A stretch of DNA of 64,000 nucleotides from Asterias rubens (GCF_902459465.1 NC_047063.1:17573685-17637684); one strand, 5' to 3'; positions 44,901 to 51,725 are shown, numbered from the stretch's first letter. Translations and numbers: made by a program. Notes: a model not told the origin generated them from the sequence alone.

Positions 44901-47900
44901 AAAAACTTATCCAAATACCAATGATAGAGCGGTCGAGTTGGCATAGTATCTTTCCTCGCCTACCACTTCTATTAGCCTAGTTTGAACCAATTCGTGGATT
45001 GGGTTTTCAGTCCCTACCTGACTGTGTGGTTTCCCTGGAAAAAATTATCTGGGGTTTTCTTACAATATTCATTTGGTTGAGTTTTTGAATCCCGTTCTAG
45101 TTGATTGTTTATGTTTACCTCCAAATTTTAACTAGGCCTGATATTTTTTCTACTATCTGTTATCAGCAAGTTTTATATTGAAAAGTGCTCAAGAAATGTC
45201 TATAAAGCCTCTAGAACTCAAATTAAATTGTCCTCCTTTTCCTAAGGAATAAACACCATGCCCGATTAAATTTACCCTGTCTGCTTCCCTTATCGTTTTA
45301 TACCCTATATATATATATATATTTTTTTTTTTTTTATCATTTGAATGCAGTGTCAACAAAAACCTTAGTGGTCGTGATTTTCATGAGCCTTCTGGTGGTG
45401 GTGATTTTGATCCAGGTGTTAGTGGTATGGAAATGTTATAGAGAACCAGGGAGCCTGGTCTATCAAGCTTTACACAATTGCAGAAAAGGTTTGTTATTAT
45501 CGGATATTTTCTCCCGACAATCCCTGGACTTTCCCCAGGCCTCTTGGCTGCTTTACCCGAGGATTTTTAAAGAATATGTTTCAACCAATAAGTACCAGGC
45601 TTTTGTTTCTTCTTTTTCCTAAGGGAATCAATGTGTGGTGAAGAGATTTTCAAAAAGTGGTTTAATCCCAACGAGGCCTGGTTCTTGATAATTTGACCAA
45701 GAGGAAGTCGACGTAAATTATCAAGAACCAGGCCTTAAACCACTAGTTGAAAACCGATTCAACACACTTTGATTCCCATTCATAAATACCTTTTCGGTCA
45801 AAAAGCATCAACACTTTTGGTCAAAAAGTAAAATAAATGCAAACATTTTAATTGTTTAATGGTTTCTTTCAACACAACACCCCTCCAGCTATGAAATGGT
45901 AAGGCCCTCTGCCGCCCTCGGGTAAACAACTCCTTATAAGGGAATGCTGTGCGCGTCGGGCATATCGCGTGTCGGGCACAACTGTCCCAGCCGTTGCTCT
46001 CGACCAATAAGAATGAAGAAACTGTCTTATAATCACAGGTGCAAGCTCGCGTGTCACGCCCATGTTTTAACACTTTTTACTGGTCATAAACAAAGGTTTA
46101 TACACACCCACGTAACGCGCTCTCCACCAATAGGAATAGCGAAACTGTCTGAGGTATTTATGAATACATGTTAATGTCAAACTGTTTTCCATTTATTGTT
46201 CATTAACTGGATTAAGTTTTAGTACAAATTATTATATGTTTTCTGAACAATGTTATCACAATAATAATAATAATAATAATACAAGGTCTTTATAAAGCGC
46301 TCTAACTAACAGGGGAAAGTACCACAGCGCTGTACACACAAAATAAACAAAGAGCAAAGAATAAACAATGTATTGATTGTGTTGACATGAACTAAATGTA
46401 AACAAATATATTTTTAAATAAATGTATATTCTTCCTACTTTAGTCCGATTACTGATTTTGTTTTTGCCCTTGAACAAATTAAGAACAATTGTGATTAAAT
46501 AACCTGAAATGTATATGTGTGTTAGGTCAGCCCTTGTACTTAAATGTTCTTACTTTTCCACAAGGAACCAAAAAAGAGATTTACACATGGTACTACCACA
46601 GCCTCACCTAAATATACTCCCACCATGCAAAGTTTCAAAAGCTCCATTGTTGCTTCTCCCTTTAACTTCAAGACAACTTCTCTCAATCTTTCTGTTCTTT
46701 CTTTTTAGGTGAAGAAGGCATAATGGTACAAGACATTTCTCCGACCCAAAGCGTGGATAACGTTCCAATTGGCACGCCAAATAACTCACGAGGTAAAAGT
46801 AGTGGCTAGTCAACATTTCTTATTTACTTTATATTCCTCTTACAAAGCTCCTTTTCATTTAATATTTGTCATAATTCTTAATTTATTTCAATAAAAAAGT
46901 AATGCAAAGTTTTGAACAGTGTTTAATGTATTTCGACAGTGAGGTTATAAGATGTACAGCAAAGTCTACACTTTTCAAAAGTGGGGGGCAACCCCCCCCC
47001 ATACGTGTGTTGGCGCACACACGCGGGTGCTAATAACATTTAATGCAACTGACAGTACTCAATGTAAAATCAATTAATGTATTTCGACAGTGAGGTGGGG
47101 GACACCCCCCCACCCTAGTTCCGCCGCTGTCGGAGGTGTTCAAAGCCATACGTGTGCGGGTGCTAATAACACTTAATGCAACTGACGGTACTCTATGTAA
47201 AATCAATTAGTATGCACAAAGTGTAACTGCAAAGCAGACAACGACTGATGTTGGATCCTTGATTTAACTTGAGGCATTACTTTGTACTTTTTTTAACATC
47301 GACTTTTCTGAATGGCCTTTGACTCATCTTTTATATCCAGAGAGAATTGAAATAATTCATCCATCAAAGCGAGTCAAGACGCTGCTGTTATACTCCAACG
47401 ATGACCCACTGCATGAACACGCCGTGCAGACGTTTGTCAAGTTCCTGGAGGCAGAATGTATGTGTGATGTGGAAACTCCCTCGTCATGCGAGAATGACAT
47501 TGCAATGGGTAAAGTCAGCCATCTTGGTTTTTTTTCCCTTCTACCCCAAAGTCTTAAATTTTGTTCACTAAAGTTTTTGTACTTTCCTGGGGGTCCCTAA
47601 TAGACCAGCAATGCTTTTTGAGGGCCTCATACTCTTTCTTTTTTAAACTTCATTTATTGTATTGCTCTATAAAGGTGACTGCGTGCTTGCTTATGATTAT
47701 GTATAATTTGCATAGTGTGGAGAAAAAAAAAAAAAAAAAAGAAAAAAAAGAATTGAACAGAAGTCAAAGTCACTAAAATAAGGCCGAGTCTCAATTGTCG
47801 ACTGTGGCTGTTGCTATGGGCATCCAATAGGCTTTACTGCATGTCACCATGGTGACCAAGCCATAGTCACAGATGCCAATTAGAACACAGCCCGAGATAA

Positions 47901-48986
47901 AGAAGTAATTTTTCCTCTTTTGGGATTATAAGTAAACCTAGATTGTGGATGCAAGGGAAGGGGGGTGGGGATTGTGCGTTTGAATATTGAATACCACTCG
48001 ACTACCCTGTAGTTTTTTGGGACATACATTTAAAAAAAATAAAAAAATTACATCTTACAGTTTAATGTTAAAATTTTGATCACAACACCAAAAATCTGGT
48101 CTTCCTCAGCAATGTAAAGAATCCATAACACTTATTGTGGAAGAGAAGTGGATAGCCCCATACAGTGTTCAAGTTCATTTATGAGGCATCCTTGGTTTCG
48201 TTAAACAAATAAAGATGAACAGTAGACTCAAAATTTAGAGTCAAATTTGATCAACAGGGAATCTAAGTGTGATCTTTGTACACTCACAAGCAACAGTTGG
48301 GTCTTTCCAGGCAAGAACAAAACAAACATGTAAAGACAAGATTTTTCATGATATATGAAAGATCTCAGTAAAACTGTTCAAACTTTCTGCTTGTAGGTAA
48401 GTGCCATTGGATCAGTCGCACCTTGCAGTGGGCAGACAAAGTCATCCTCTTGTGCTCAAGGGGCACCTACATCAACTGGGGCTCCAATTGTAAAACGGCC
48501 ATCCCTCCGGACATCTTCACCCAAGCCTTGGCTTACATCCTCAACAGTCTAACCTCAGTGAGCTTACCAGATAAATTCTGCGTAGCTTATTTTGATTATT
48601 CTCATCGGAACGACATCCCGGGACCTTTGTCGGTTGGCGCCGTGTTCTGCCTCATGAAACACATGGACTCTTTGTTCTTCAGGCTTCACGACATGACCCC
48701 AGGGTCACCGAGGTCGACAAAATACGCCCCGAATCTTGAAGAGAAGAATTACGCTGCGTTGAGCGCGCACGGTAAAGCGTTGCATAGCGCCATCAAGTCT
48801 GCGCATGAGCTCCAGAGAGAAGCGGCAGATTGGAACGAGAGATTGAGTAATGATTTGCTACGGGGTCGTCATCAGGATTTGCCGTCGATCCCCCCTCATC
48901 TTTTAGACAACATGAGTCAAGTTGACGACGAGGATTTTGAAGAATCGCTCAGGAAGTTGGAAAACATTAATTCATCCTGTGTTTAA
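17781..48986 (+). CDS. Interleukin-17 receptor with four EGF-like domains and a SEFIR domain (17 exons, 868 aa)
   Basis: Joined exons: 17781-17948, 27921-27957, 28394-28576, 30059-30201, 34671-34776, 36305-36370, 37660-37835, 39181-39276, 40031-40124, 41766-41891, 42371-42514, 43083-43214, 44742-44897, 45351-45488, 46709-46792, 47341-47508, 48397-48986. All have AG/GT borders, and phases match through 2607 nt to a TAA. Domain order: signal peptide (about 1-40), IL-17R D1/D2-type ectodomain (57-356), EGF-like domains at 357-398, 399-446, 447-490 and 491-542, membrane span (547-569), linker, SEFIR (about 627-772), extension (773-868). By family, it binds IL-17 cytokines at the cell surface and recruits Act1/CIKS-type adaptors through SEFIR-SEFIR contact. 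SEFIR landmarks are KTLLLYSNDD and VILLCSRG (688-695). The cytoplasmic part resembles IL17RA most. The EGF block is the oddity. The chosen ATG gives a clean signal peptide. Confidence 0.9.
19190..19700. repeat. Degenerate tandem repeat, units of roughly 100-140 bp
   Basis: The motif CATCAGTGCTA (first copy CGTCAGTGCTA) recurs at 19200, 19339, 19442 and 19564. The motif is followed by a GTTGTTAA(C/T)TGCAATTTCTAA block and GAGTAA(A/T)TGTTTTTCT(T/A)AGAAA. Unit length is variable, so this is an old tandem array. There is no coding capacity. Confidence 0.65.
23680..24130 (-). mobile_element. tRNA-like SINE remnants in mixed orientation
   Basis: The left part contains ATTGACAAAATAGGGAGC and GGCTTCTGACTGGCACC on one strand. 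The right part (24040-24125) reads GTTGTTGGTTCAAGTGCTCT and ends TTGTTCATCCCAATTCA, a B-box-like and tail-like order. Related blocks recur at 25000-25360, 28960-29050, 31890-32060 and 49640-50150, where GCTCTATCAACTGAGC and GAACCTGTGACATCC look like the antisense of a tRNA head. Confidence 0.5.
25903..26112 (+). mobile_element. Half copy of a TTAA palindromic element (Kolobok-like), left arm
   Basis: It starts AGTCACCTGGAAATA after TTAA (25899-25902) and continues GGGGTGACTCCGCCTACCCC, TGACGTCAATCGAGGCAGAC and ACGTACGTGCAAA. These match the arm of the full palindrome at 35553-36128. It is interrupted at AAGTCCT by a LINE tail and resumes at 26346 toward a THAP-coding stretch. Confidence 0.75.
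26113..26345 (+). mobile_element. 5'-truncated LINE-like 3' end with (TTGAA)n tail
   Basis: The segment ends GAAATAAATGTTCCTGAATTGAATTGAATTGAATTG and is bracketed by AAGTCCT on both sides (26106-26112 and 26346-26352), a target-site duplication. The same AAATAAATGT..TTGAATTGAA tail is at 33920-33966, and a shorter one is near 42771. It is nested inside the half TTAA element. Confidence 0.7.
26346..26600 (+). pseudogene. Fragment of a THAP-domain (Kolobok-type transposase) gene
   Basis: After the resumed foldback arm, the plus strand reads ...SFPVLCSKHFEPSCFD...KFRSELHHGVNDLLPIPNPA. CSKHFEPSCF matches the second half of the THAP zinc finger (Cys-X2-His-Phe...Cys-Phe), and the L..GVNDLLPIPNP stretch stands where THAP domains carry their AVPTIF box. 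The first Cys pair and the rest of a transposase are missing, so it is a broken remnant. Kolobok transposons combine THAP domains with TTAA duplications, which fits the flanking TTAA arm. Confidence 0.6.
26705..27070 (-). mobile_element. Interspersed repeat with TTCATAAATACCTC / GATTCCCTTA ends
   Basis: The copy runs ATTCATAAATACCTCAGACAG, CCTATTGGTGGGGAGCGCGTCA, CCTTTGTTTTTGACCAGTAAAA, TTCATTCCTATTGGTTGAGAGC, CTTATAAGGAGTTGTTTATCC and ends CACACATTGATTCCCTTA. Reverse-oriented longer copies are at 40180-40712 and 45620-46168. CCAAT/ATTGG boxes recur in the body, so it carries promoter-like motifs. It has no open frame of note. Confidence 0.7.
27400..27725. mobile_element. CACTGGACAC-family repeat copy in intron 1
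   Basis: TTGTCACAGACCAACATCCTCACTTGGTGTATC is followed by CATATGCATAAAATAACC, the family's 'GGTCATCAAAGTTGCAAGA' block, a small hairpin (AAAGGCTTCATGCC / GAAGCCTTT) and TTTTTTGAGTAATTACCAAATCTACC. Both outer ends are worn. Confidence 0.65.
27921..40124 (+). CDS. IL-17 receptor exons 2-9: D1/D2-type cytokine-binding ectodomain
   Basis: Eight exons encode residues 57-356. The exon at 28394 holds WSCLNFTFQIGPE. The one at 30059 holds GELICRAFDFGG. The one at 34671 holds KPGMEYEYTIRTLPV, which parallels the DPDQEYEVTVHHLP strand of human IL17RA. The exon at 37660 (CAHWRPQYLLVSSEYLDLSVEVEL) parallels the start of the second IL17RA module (SLWDPNITVETLEAHQLRVSF). These are the two fibronectin-III-like folds that grip the IL-17 dimer. 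For exon 4 the acceptor at 30059 was chosen over later AGs because of its pyrimidine tract and phase. A strong internal donor-like CCGGTAAGC lies inside exon 3 at 28458. Confidence 0.85.
28577..30058 (+). other. Intron 3: SINE remnants and conserved-repeat debris
   Basis: A minus-oriented SINE (about 28720-28890) carries the antisense of a tRNA head, GCCCTTATCCGCTGAGCCAC. A plus-oriented tRNA-like unit with GGTTCAAATCCCGC is at 28965-29050. A GCTTAGCA-type repeat lies at 29690-29920. The stretch 29210-29560 resembles a worn interspersed repeat (AAAGGAACATTACAC). No exon was recognised. Confidence 0.55.
32160..32650. repeat. Tandem duplication of a 238-bp GAGTG-rich element
   Basis: CAGCCAGTACTCT occurs at 32169 and 32407, and everything between repeats with few changes, including GAGTGGTGGTTATTTCA and TTTCACTCCAGGACAGAGTG. 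An inverted relative is at 38880-39125 in intron 7. CACTCTTTT/AAAAGAGTG motifs recur throughout, and the ends are inverted (TAAATGTAAGAGAGTG / CACT..TTTTACATTAAGAGAG), so it is a transposable element that has duplicated in place. Confidence 0.75.
34170..34560 (+). mobile_element. 3' end of a non-LTR retrotransposon with C-terminal reverse-transcriptase ORF
   Basis: The frame 34222-34422 reads SRLAVIKHTTRLVEHKITHRS...SFAAPKLWNSLPPSLR...FKKHLKSHLFPQ and stops. The APKLWNSLP and FKKHLKSHLF pattern is typical of the C-terminus of LINE (L2/CR1-like) polyproteins. The 3' UTR ends GATGAAATGGCGGTATATAAAAC followed by (TGTA)n. It is 5'-truncated and dead. It sits in intron 4, just upstream of exon 5. 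Confidence 0.75.
34818..35155. mobile_element. CACTGGACAC-family repeat copy in intron 5
   Basis: It begins AAAGGCACTGGACACTATTGGCAATTAC and passes through GAAACGGCTCCCTCTGAAGTAA and TGTTTGGGATACAGCAAGTGAGAATGCTGG. It is broken there by a GGATTTGAAACTTTGCATGGTGG element (35164-35265), after which family sequence (GGTCTTTGACAATTACTAATCG) resumes at 35272-35312. Confidence 0.65.
35553..36128. mobile_element. 576-bp palindromic foldback element with TTAA target duplication (Kolobok-like)
   Basis: Ends AGTCACCTGG and CCAGGTGACT are immediately outside-flanked by TTAA (35549-35552, 36129-36132). The arms remain complementary to a central loop near 35835-35870 and share GTGACGTCAATCGAGGCAGAC and AAGTACATGTACG. 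The half copy at 25903-26410 runs from the same arm into a THAP-coding stretch. No intact gene is present. Confidence 0.8.
36462..36757. mobile_element. CACTGGACAC-family repeat copy in intron 6
   Basis: The ends TTAAAGGCAGTGGACACTATTGG and CCAATAGTGTCCAGTGTCTTTAA are inverted repeats, and the interior carries GATTTCGTGACCTCAGAAG...TTTTGAGGTCTCGAAATC as a hairpin. It is one of the best-preserved copies for defining the ends of this family. Confidence 0.75.
37229..37624. mobile_element. 396-bp MITE with GGTTTTCTCGGTCAA ends and TATA duplication
   Basis: The left end GGTTTTCTCGGTCAATTTCGG is mirrored by CCGAATTTGACCGAGAAAACC at the right (one extra base). TATA lies outside both ends (37225-37228 and 37625-37628). 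ATTCGA/TCGAAT-rich sequence fills the interior. The right end lies 35 bp from the acceptor of exon 7 (37660), so the branch point of that intron probably lies in or at the edge of the element. Confidence 0.8.
37920..38700. repeat. Minisatellite in intron 7, about six units of 126-158 bp
   Basis: TTTGATCCCA(G/A)ATTGAC recurs with TGATCCC at 37928, 38069, 38217, 38347, 38473 and 38631. Each unit has TATGTACACTGTACAGA.GGACT, GTGACAC and TACAAAGTTTT blocks. The array starts less than 100 bp after the exon 7 donor. Long open frames through it (for example 38243-38644) arise from the repeat and are not genes. Confidence 0.85.
38880..39125. mobile_element. Inverted copy of the GAGTG-rich element, next to exon 8
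   Basis: It contains CGAGTGGTCTTCCACTCTTTTAGATTGAAG and TTTTTCACTCTGTCCTGGAGTGAAACCCC, the reverse complement of the 32160-32650 duplication. It lies about 55 bp before the exon 8 acceptor (39181). Confidence 0.75.
39425..39740. repeat. Degenerate TTGGCCCAA/CCAACGTTGG short-period repeat in intron 8
   Basis: Motifs such as CCAACGTTGGA, CATTGGCCCAACG, TTATGTTGGGTCA, GGCCAATGTTGAGCC and AATGGGCCAACA recur without a strict period. Just before it, 39290-39420, an inverted repeat of the GTTAGGACTA/TAGTCCTA type (TTTCACAAAGAGTT / AACTCTTGGTGAAAT ends) is present. Both are non-coding. Confidence 0.6.
40180..40712 (+). mobile_element. Longer copy of the GGGAATCAATGTGTGG repeat in intron 9
   Basis: It begins GGGAATCAATGTGTGGTGAAGAGG and first forms a foldback (GTTTTCAACTAGTGGTTTAA mirrored by ACCACTAGTTGAAAACCG). 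It continues CCCATTCATAAATACC, CTCCTTATAAGGGAATGCTG, CGACCAATAGGAATGAAG and ends near GTGAAACTGTCGTGAGGTAATTATGAATA. The copies at 45620-46168 (same strand) and 26705-27070 (opposite) share the body. Confidence 0.7.
41312..41713. mobile_element. CACTGGACAC-family repeat copy before the first EGF exon
   Basis: The ends are AAAGGCACTGGACACTATCGG and CCAATAGTGTCCAGTGTCTTT. The interior keeps the hairpin GATTTCGAGACCTCAGAATT...TCAAGGTCCCAAAATC. It lies in intron 9, about 50 bp from the acceptor region of the exon at 41766. Confidence 0.75.
41766..44897 (+). CDS. IL-17 receptor exons 10-13: four EGF-like domains, one per exon
   Basis: Exons 41766-41891, 42371-42514, 43083-43214 and 44742-44897 all enter and leave in phase 1, and each encodes exactly one six-cysteine EGF-like unit. 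The four start ENPC, KNPC, VDPC and EDPC and have the CxC pairs CVC, CNC, CEC and CTC, with typical GY turns (PGYMEDD, YGYKDMD, QGYMEDR, TGYEYNI). I do not see a calcium-binding N-terminal consensus. Possible N-glycosylation sites are NGT and NSS in the third and NIS in the fourth. Same-phase, one-domain exons are what exon shuffling and duplication produce. The block lies between the ligand-binding part and the membrane span and would act as a stalk or an extra binding surface. Confidence 0.92.
43256..43622. mobile_element. Full-length 367-bp TTAA palindromic foldback element in intron 12
   Basis: The ends AGGAACACGTTGCCTAGGATC and GATCC/AAGGCAACGTGTTCCT-type mirror sequence are each abutted by TTAA (43252-43255 and 43623-43626). 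The tip is GGAGTCCAAATTTTGACTCC. It is the full version of the truncated copy at 5096-5427. It starts only about 40 bp after the EGF3 exon donor. Confidence 0.8.
43627..44741 (+). other. Rest of intron 12, nothing recognised
   Basis: This 1.1-kb stretch shows no exon, no clear inverted repeat and no match to the repeat families seen elsewhere in the window. It is AT-rich single-copy-looking DNA. Confidence 0.5.
45351..46792 (+). CDS. IL-17 receptor exons 14-15: transmembrane span and juxtamembrane linker
   Basis: The exon 45351-45488 encodes VSTKTLVVVIFMSLLVVV and on to VLVVWKCYREPG. The uncharged run at residues 547-569 is the membrane span, followed by a WKCYR stop-transfer. The exon 46709-46792 encodes a polar linker (GEEGIMVQDISPTQSVDN...) leading to the SEFIR exons. 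Both are phase 1 at each side. The donor of exon 14 is the weaker GTTTGT, so a small boundary error is possible there, although the phase is right. Confidence 0.85.
45620..46168 (+). mobile_element. Third copy of the GGGAATCAATGTGTGG repeat, intron 14
   Basis: It has the same block order as 40180-40712. The foldback head (45621-45780) is strong, with GGTTCTTGATAATTTGACC mirrored by AAATTATCAAGAACCAGGCC. It ends CCAATAGGAATAGCGAAACTGTCTGAGGTATTTATGAATA. Short frames over it on both strands are by-products. Confidence 0.7.
46924..47220. repeat. Two-copy tandem repeat, 151-bp period, intron 15
   Basis: TAATGTATTTCGACAGTGAGGT occurs at 46924 and 47075. Each is followed by a C-rich/G-rich hairpin (GGGGGGCAACCCCCCCCC; GGGGGACACCCCCCC) and then GCGGGTGCTAATAACA.TTAATGCAACTGAC.GTACTC. 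The second copy has an added 20-bp block. Confidence 0.7.
47341..48986 (+). CDS. IL-17 receptor exons 16-17: SEFIR domain and IL17RA-like extension
   Basis: Exon 16 (47341-47508) encodes the first SEFIR strand and helix (RVKTLLLYSNDDPLHEHAV...FVKFLEAEC). Exon 17 (48397-48986) encodes the rest (CHWISRTLQWADKVILLCSRG, FCVAYFDYS, LFFRLHDM) and the tail to TAA. In human IL17RA the same positions read KVWIIYSADHPLY, KIIVLCSRG, YVVCYFSE and VYFRIQDL. After it, NYAALSAHGKALHSAI resembles the IL17RA stretch NYLRSPGGRQLRAAL, the SEFIR extension needed for signalling. SEFIR domains bind the SEFIR domain of Act1/CIKS. The protein ends with an acidic tail (DDEDFEESLRKLENINSSCV). Confidence 0.93.
47783..47894. 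mobile_element. Short imperfect foldback (MITE-like) in intron 16
   Basis: GGCCGAGTCTCAATTGTCGACTGTGGC at the left is matched, with mismatches, by the reverse complement of the right end (GCCATAGTCACAGATGCCAATTAGAACACAGCCC). The tip is CACCATGGTGAC. A poly-A tract precedes it (47723-47749). Confidence 0.5.
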
Positions 48987-49012
48987 TTGATTCCTTTTGT
49001 ACATGTTAATAA

Positions 49013-49094
49013 GTAGGATTTGAAACTTTGCATGGTGGAAGTAAGATATAGAAAAGTTTGCGGTAACACCATGGTGTTACCGCAAACTTTTCTA
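49013..49094. mobile_element. 82-bp hairpin insertion just after the IL-17 receptor stop codon, with 13-bp direct repeats
   Basis: TACATGTTAATAA flanks both sides (49000-49012 and 49095-49107). Positions 49047-49096 form a perfect 50-bp palindrome without a spacer, centred on ACCATGGT (arms TATAGAAAAGTTTGCGGTAAC...). Related, less symmetric sequence (GGATTTGAAACTTTGCATGGTGGAA) is at 35167-35240 and, in antisense, near 46620-46645. It begins 27 nt after the TAA, so it would be in the 3' UTR and fold into a very stable stem. Confidence 0.8.
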
Positions 49095-50884
49095 TACATG
49101 TTAATAATACTCATGACAGGTCGAATGTTCGCACATGACGATCTAAGAAAAGTTGGGAGGGTAGGGTCATAGATTGGTTTTAATGTAACGCTGATTTATT
49201 GGCAAAGTTATCGATTCCAAAAAAGTTACATATCAAAGTTGCAGCTGAATACAGTATCTAGCTATTTAGAACACAGCAACAAAAAATCACAATATTTTTA
49301 CACAAATGTAAAATCCATCCCTGTTTAGCGTGGTGACAGTATCTCTGGCCACACAGCATACACGAATGGACACCAACACTCAGAAATCTGAGAATTCATT
49401 TGATTTCTCAGACTTGGATGTTTTTTTATTGGTTTCTAGTCAGCTGGGGACATTATTAAATACGCTCTTCCTTGTAAAGTCTCCTACAGGTGCCCTTAGT
49501 GGTATTCACTTATCCTAGAACTTGGCATAATGATCAAGATGTGTCATGATGAGATGTAGTTTGGAAAAAATTATGTCAGATTGCTTGAATTGTGCACAAA
49601 TTATATGACAGCAGTCGAATATAATTTTTTTTGCGAGAGATCAAAGACAAAATTATTAGAAAGGAATCTGAACCTGTGACATCCAGATTGACGTGCCAGT
49701 GCTCTATCAACTGAGCTATTTAGCCCTAATGTTGGTGGTCACCCTATTTTGTCAATATCTTTGTTCTGGGATGCCAATCGGATGCCATTCAACCTGTAAC
49801 TGCCATAAAGCCAGGGATCATGCACTCAAATGTTTTGACGATACAACCTGGGAAGTGGTAGAAAAAGAATCACCTCAAGGGGATGAAACTTTTTATTTCA
49901 AGCATAGAGTACATGTTATCAACCAAAGGGGAAACTGACTTGGTAAATTTTACTTTTTGGCATGAACAAAGACAAATTGGCAGTAGTTGAAGTTTGAATG
50001 GCTTCTGACTGGCACCTCGGTCAAAGAAATTGACAAAACAGGGAGACCGCCAATATTTAGGGCTAGATAATTCAGTTGGCGGAGCATCGGCACGTTACTC
50101 CAGAGTACAGGAAGTCAATATATTTTGCACTCAAAATTTGTTTTCAAATTTAACCCAGTAATTTTTCCTTGTTTTTGTGTATGAGCTGACAAAAAAGGTC
50201 TAAAGACACATCACAGCAGCTTGTGGTTTAGTACTTGATAAATTTTAAAACCAATTGTACCAGAGAAAGTTTCAAACACCAGCTCAAGTCTCTTTTGTAA
50301 ACTGGACATGACTTTCTTGTAACTAGCAAGTTTTTATATTTATTAGAGGGTAAAGAAAACAGATCATGTATATTTTCATTTTGTATTTTTAACAAATGTT
50401 CCTGTCACAATCTTTTCAAAACAATACCGGTAGACACAATGTGTGCTAGATGTTAATGTAGTAAGAGGTCAGATATATATGATATTTGTGGAAAATGCAT
50501 TCCATTTTATGTATTTTTTTTACTCTGCCAGTGAGGATATGCAGGACTTGAATTTATCTTTGAGATGGCAAGGTCATTTTGTGAGAGGGCAAGGCCATTT
50601 TGTAAAAAGGCAATCCCATTGGAAAGTCTTATGGGAAACTAGACAAGGCCAAGACTAGGGCACCAACAACCGTGGCATATAACTCCAGGCCTGATTAGGG
50701 TTAGTGAATCGTTAAAGTATTTAATCATGTGCTTATTACAAAAAAGGTCTGATTATGCTAAGCGAATTGTTACAGTATTTAATCATGTGCTTATTACAAA
50801 AAAAAAGGAGTAAGTTTAATTCTTCAGGGGTTTCCCCATATCATTTCTCAAAATTGTTTCATAAGGATATAACAATTTCATTTT

Positions 50885-51725
50885 AGGGAAAGGTTACCAC
50901 TCAAAACTTTAGATTTCAAGAAAGAAGTAATTTTCTACCAAAATAACTGAATTTGATTTTGAGACCTCAGAATTAGATTTTGAGGTCCTGAAATTAAGCA
51001 TCTGAAAGCACACAACTTCGTGTAACCATGGAGGAAGGAAGAGAAGGAGCTCGAACGACCCGCAAAACCGCAGAGTAACAAAAGAATACCCTGACAATGC
51101 CCCTGTCTGACCAGTGGAAAAAGATAGCAGACCTCCAGCAGGATTAGATCTCTTTGTACAGAACGTGTAGTACCGCTGCTCTGCACCATTGCCTTCGTGT
51201 AAAGTTGAATCATTGGAGACAAGAATTGTGAATATACACGTTTTCCTTTACCGTTTGTGGTGTTTCACTGAAACATCATGGCATATTTTTACATTTTTTG
51301 TGACTTTCCGGTTACTAGCGGTGGTTCAAAATTTGGGTATTAGCACACGAGGGGGGTTGGTATTCAATTGTGTTTTTCAATTTGGTGGGCACAAGTGTAC
51401 ACAAATTGTATCAAAAAGTTGTTTTTCTGTTTTATATCCATACGACATACGACACCATAGTTAAATGAAGAACCAAGTGCGCACGCGCCAACTCACATAC
51501 GCCAGGTCGCCCATTGTCTGTATAAGGTACGTGGGTGATTACGAGGTGTCGTTAAACGACCGCGGTACCACGGGTTCGACTTTTGAAGTCCTTCATTTCG
51601 AGCTCCTTCTCTTCCTTCCTCCATGGTGTAACAAGAATGTTTTGTCTTCCATTATTATTCAAATATTCACAGGTTTCTTATTTTGTGCATTTGTTGAGAT
51701 ACACCAAGTGAGAAGACTAGTTTTT
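50885..51725. mobile_element. CACTGGACAC-family repeat split by a younger transposon
   Basis: The left part (to 51026) carries CAGAATTAGATTTTGAGGTCC and GAAAGCACACAACTTCGTGTAAC. The right part resumes at 51626 with GTGTAACAAGAATGTTTTGTC and ends ACACCAAGTGAGAAGACTAG. Removing 51027-51625 and one GTGTAAC restores the family order seen at 36462-36757 and 41312-41713. Confidence 0.8.
51027..51625. mobile_element. 599-bp transposon with perfect 29-bp terminal inverted repeats and 7-bp target duplication
   Basis: The left end 51027-51055 (starting CATGGAGGAAGGAAGAGAAG) is the exact reverse complement of 51597-51625. GTGTAAC stands on both sides (51020-51026, 51626-51632). The interior has no complete transposase, so it is non-autonomous. 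A 7- or 8-bp duplication is closest to hAT or a related group, but the termini do not match a consensus I know. Perfect arms imply recent movement. Confidence 0.85.

Noticed and set aside
49650..49730. Possible minus-strand tRNA gene (CTCTATCAACTGAGC, GAACCTGTGACATCC)
   Set aside because: Similar heads occur at several places with a shared downstream repeat body, which points to a SINE family rather than a functional tRNA gene.
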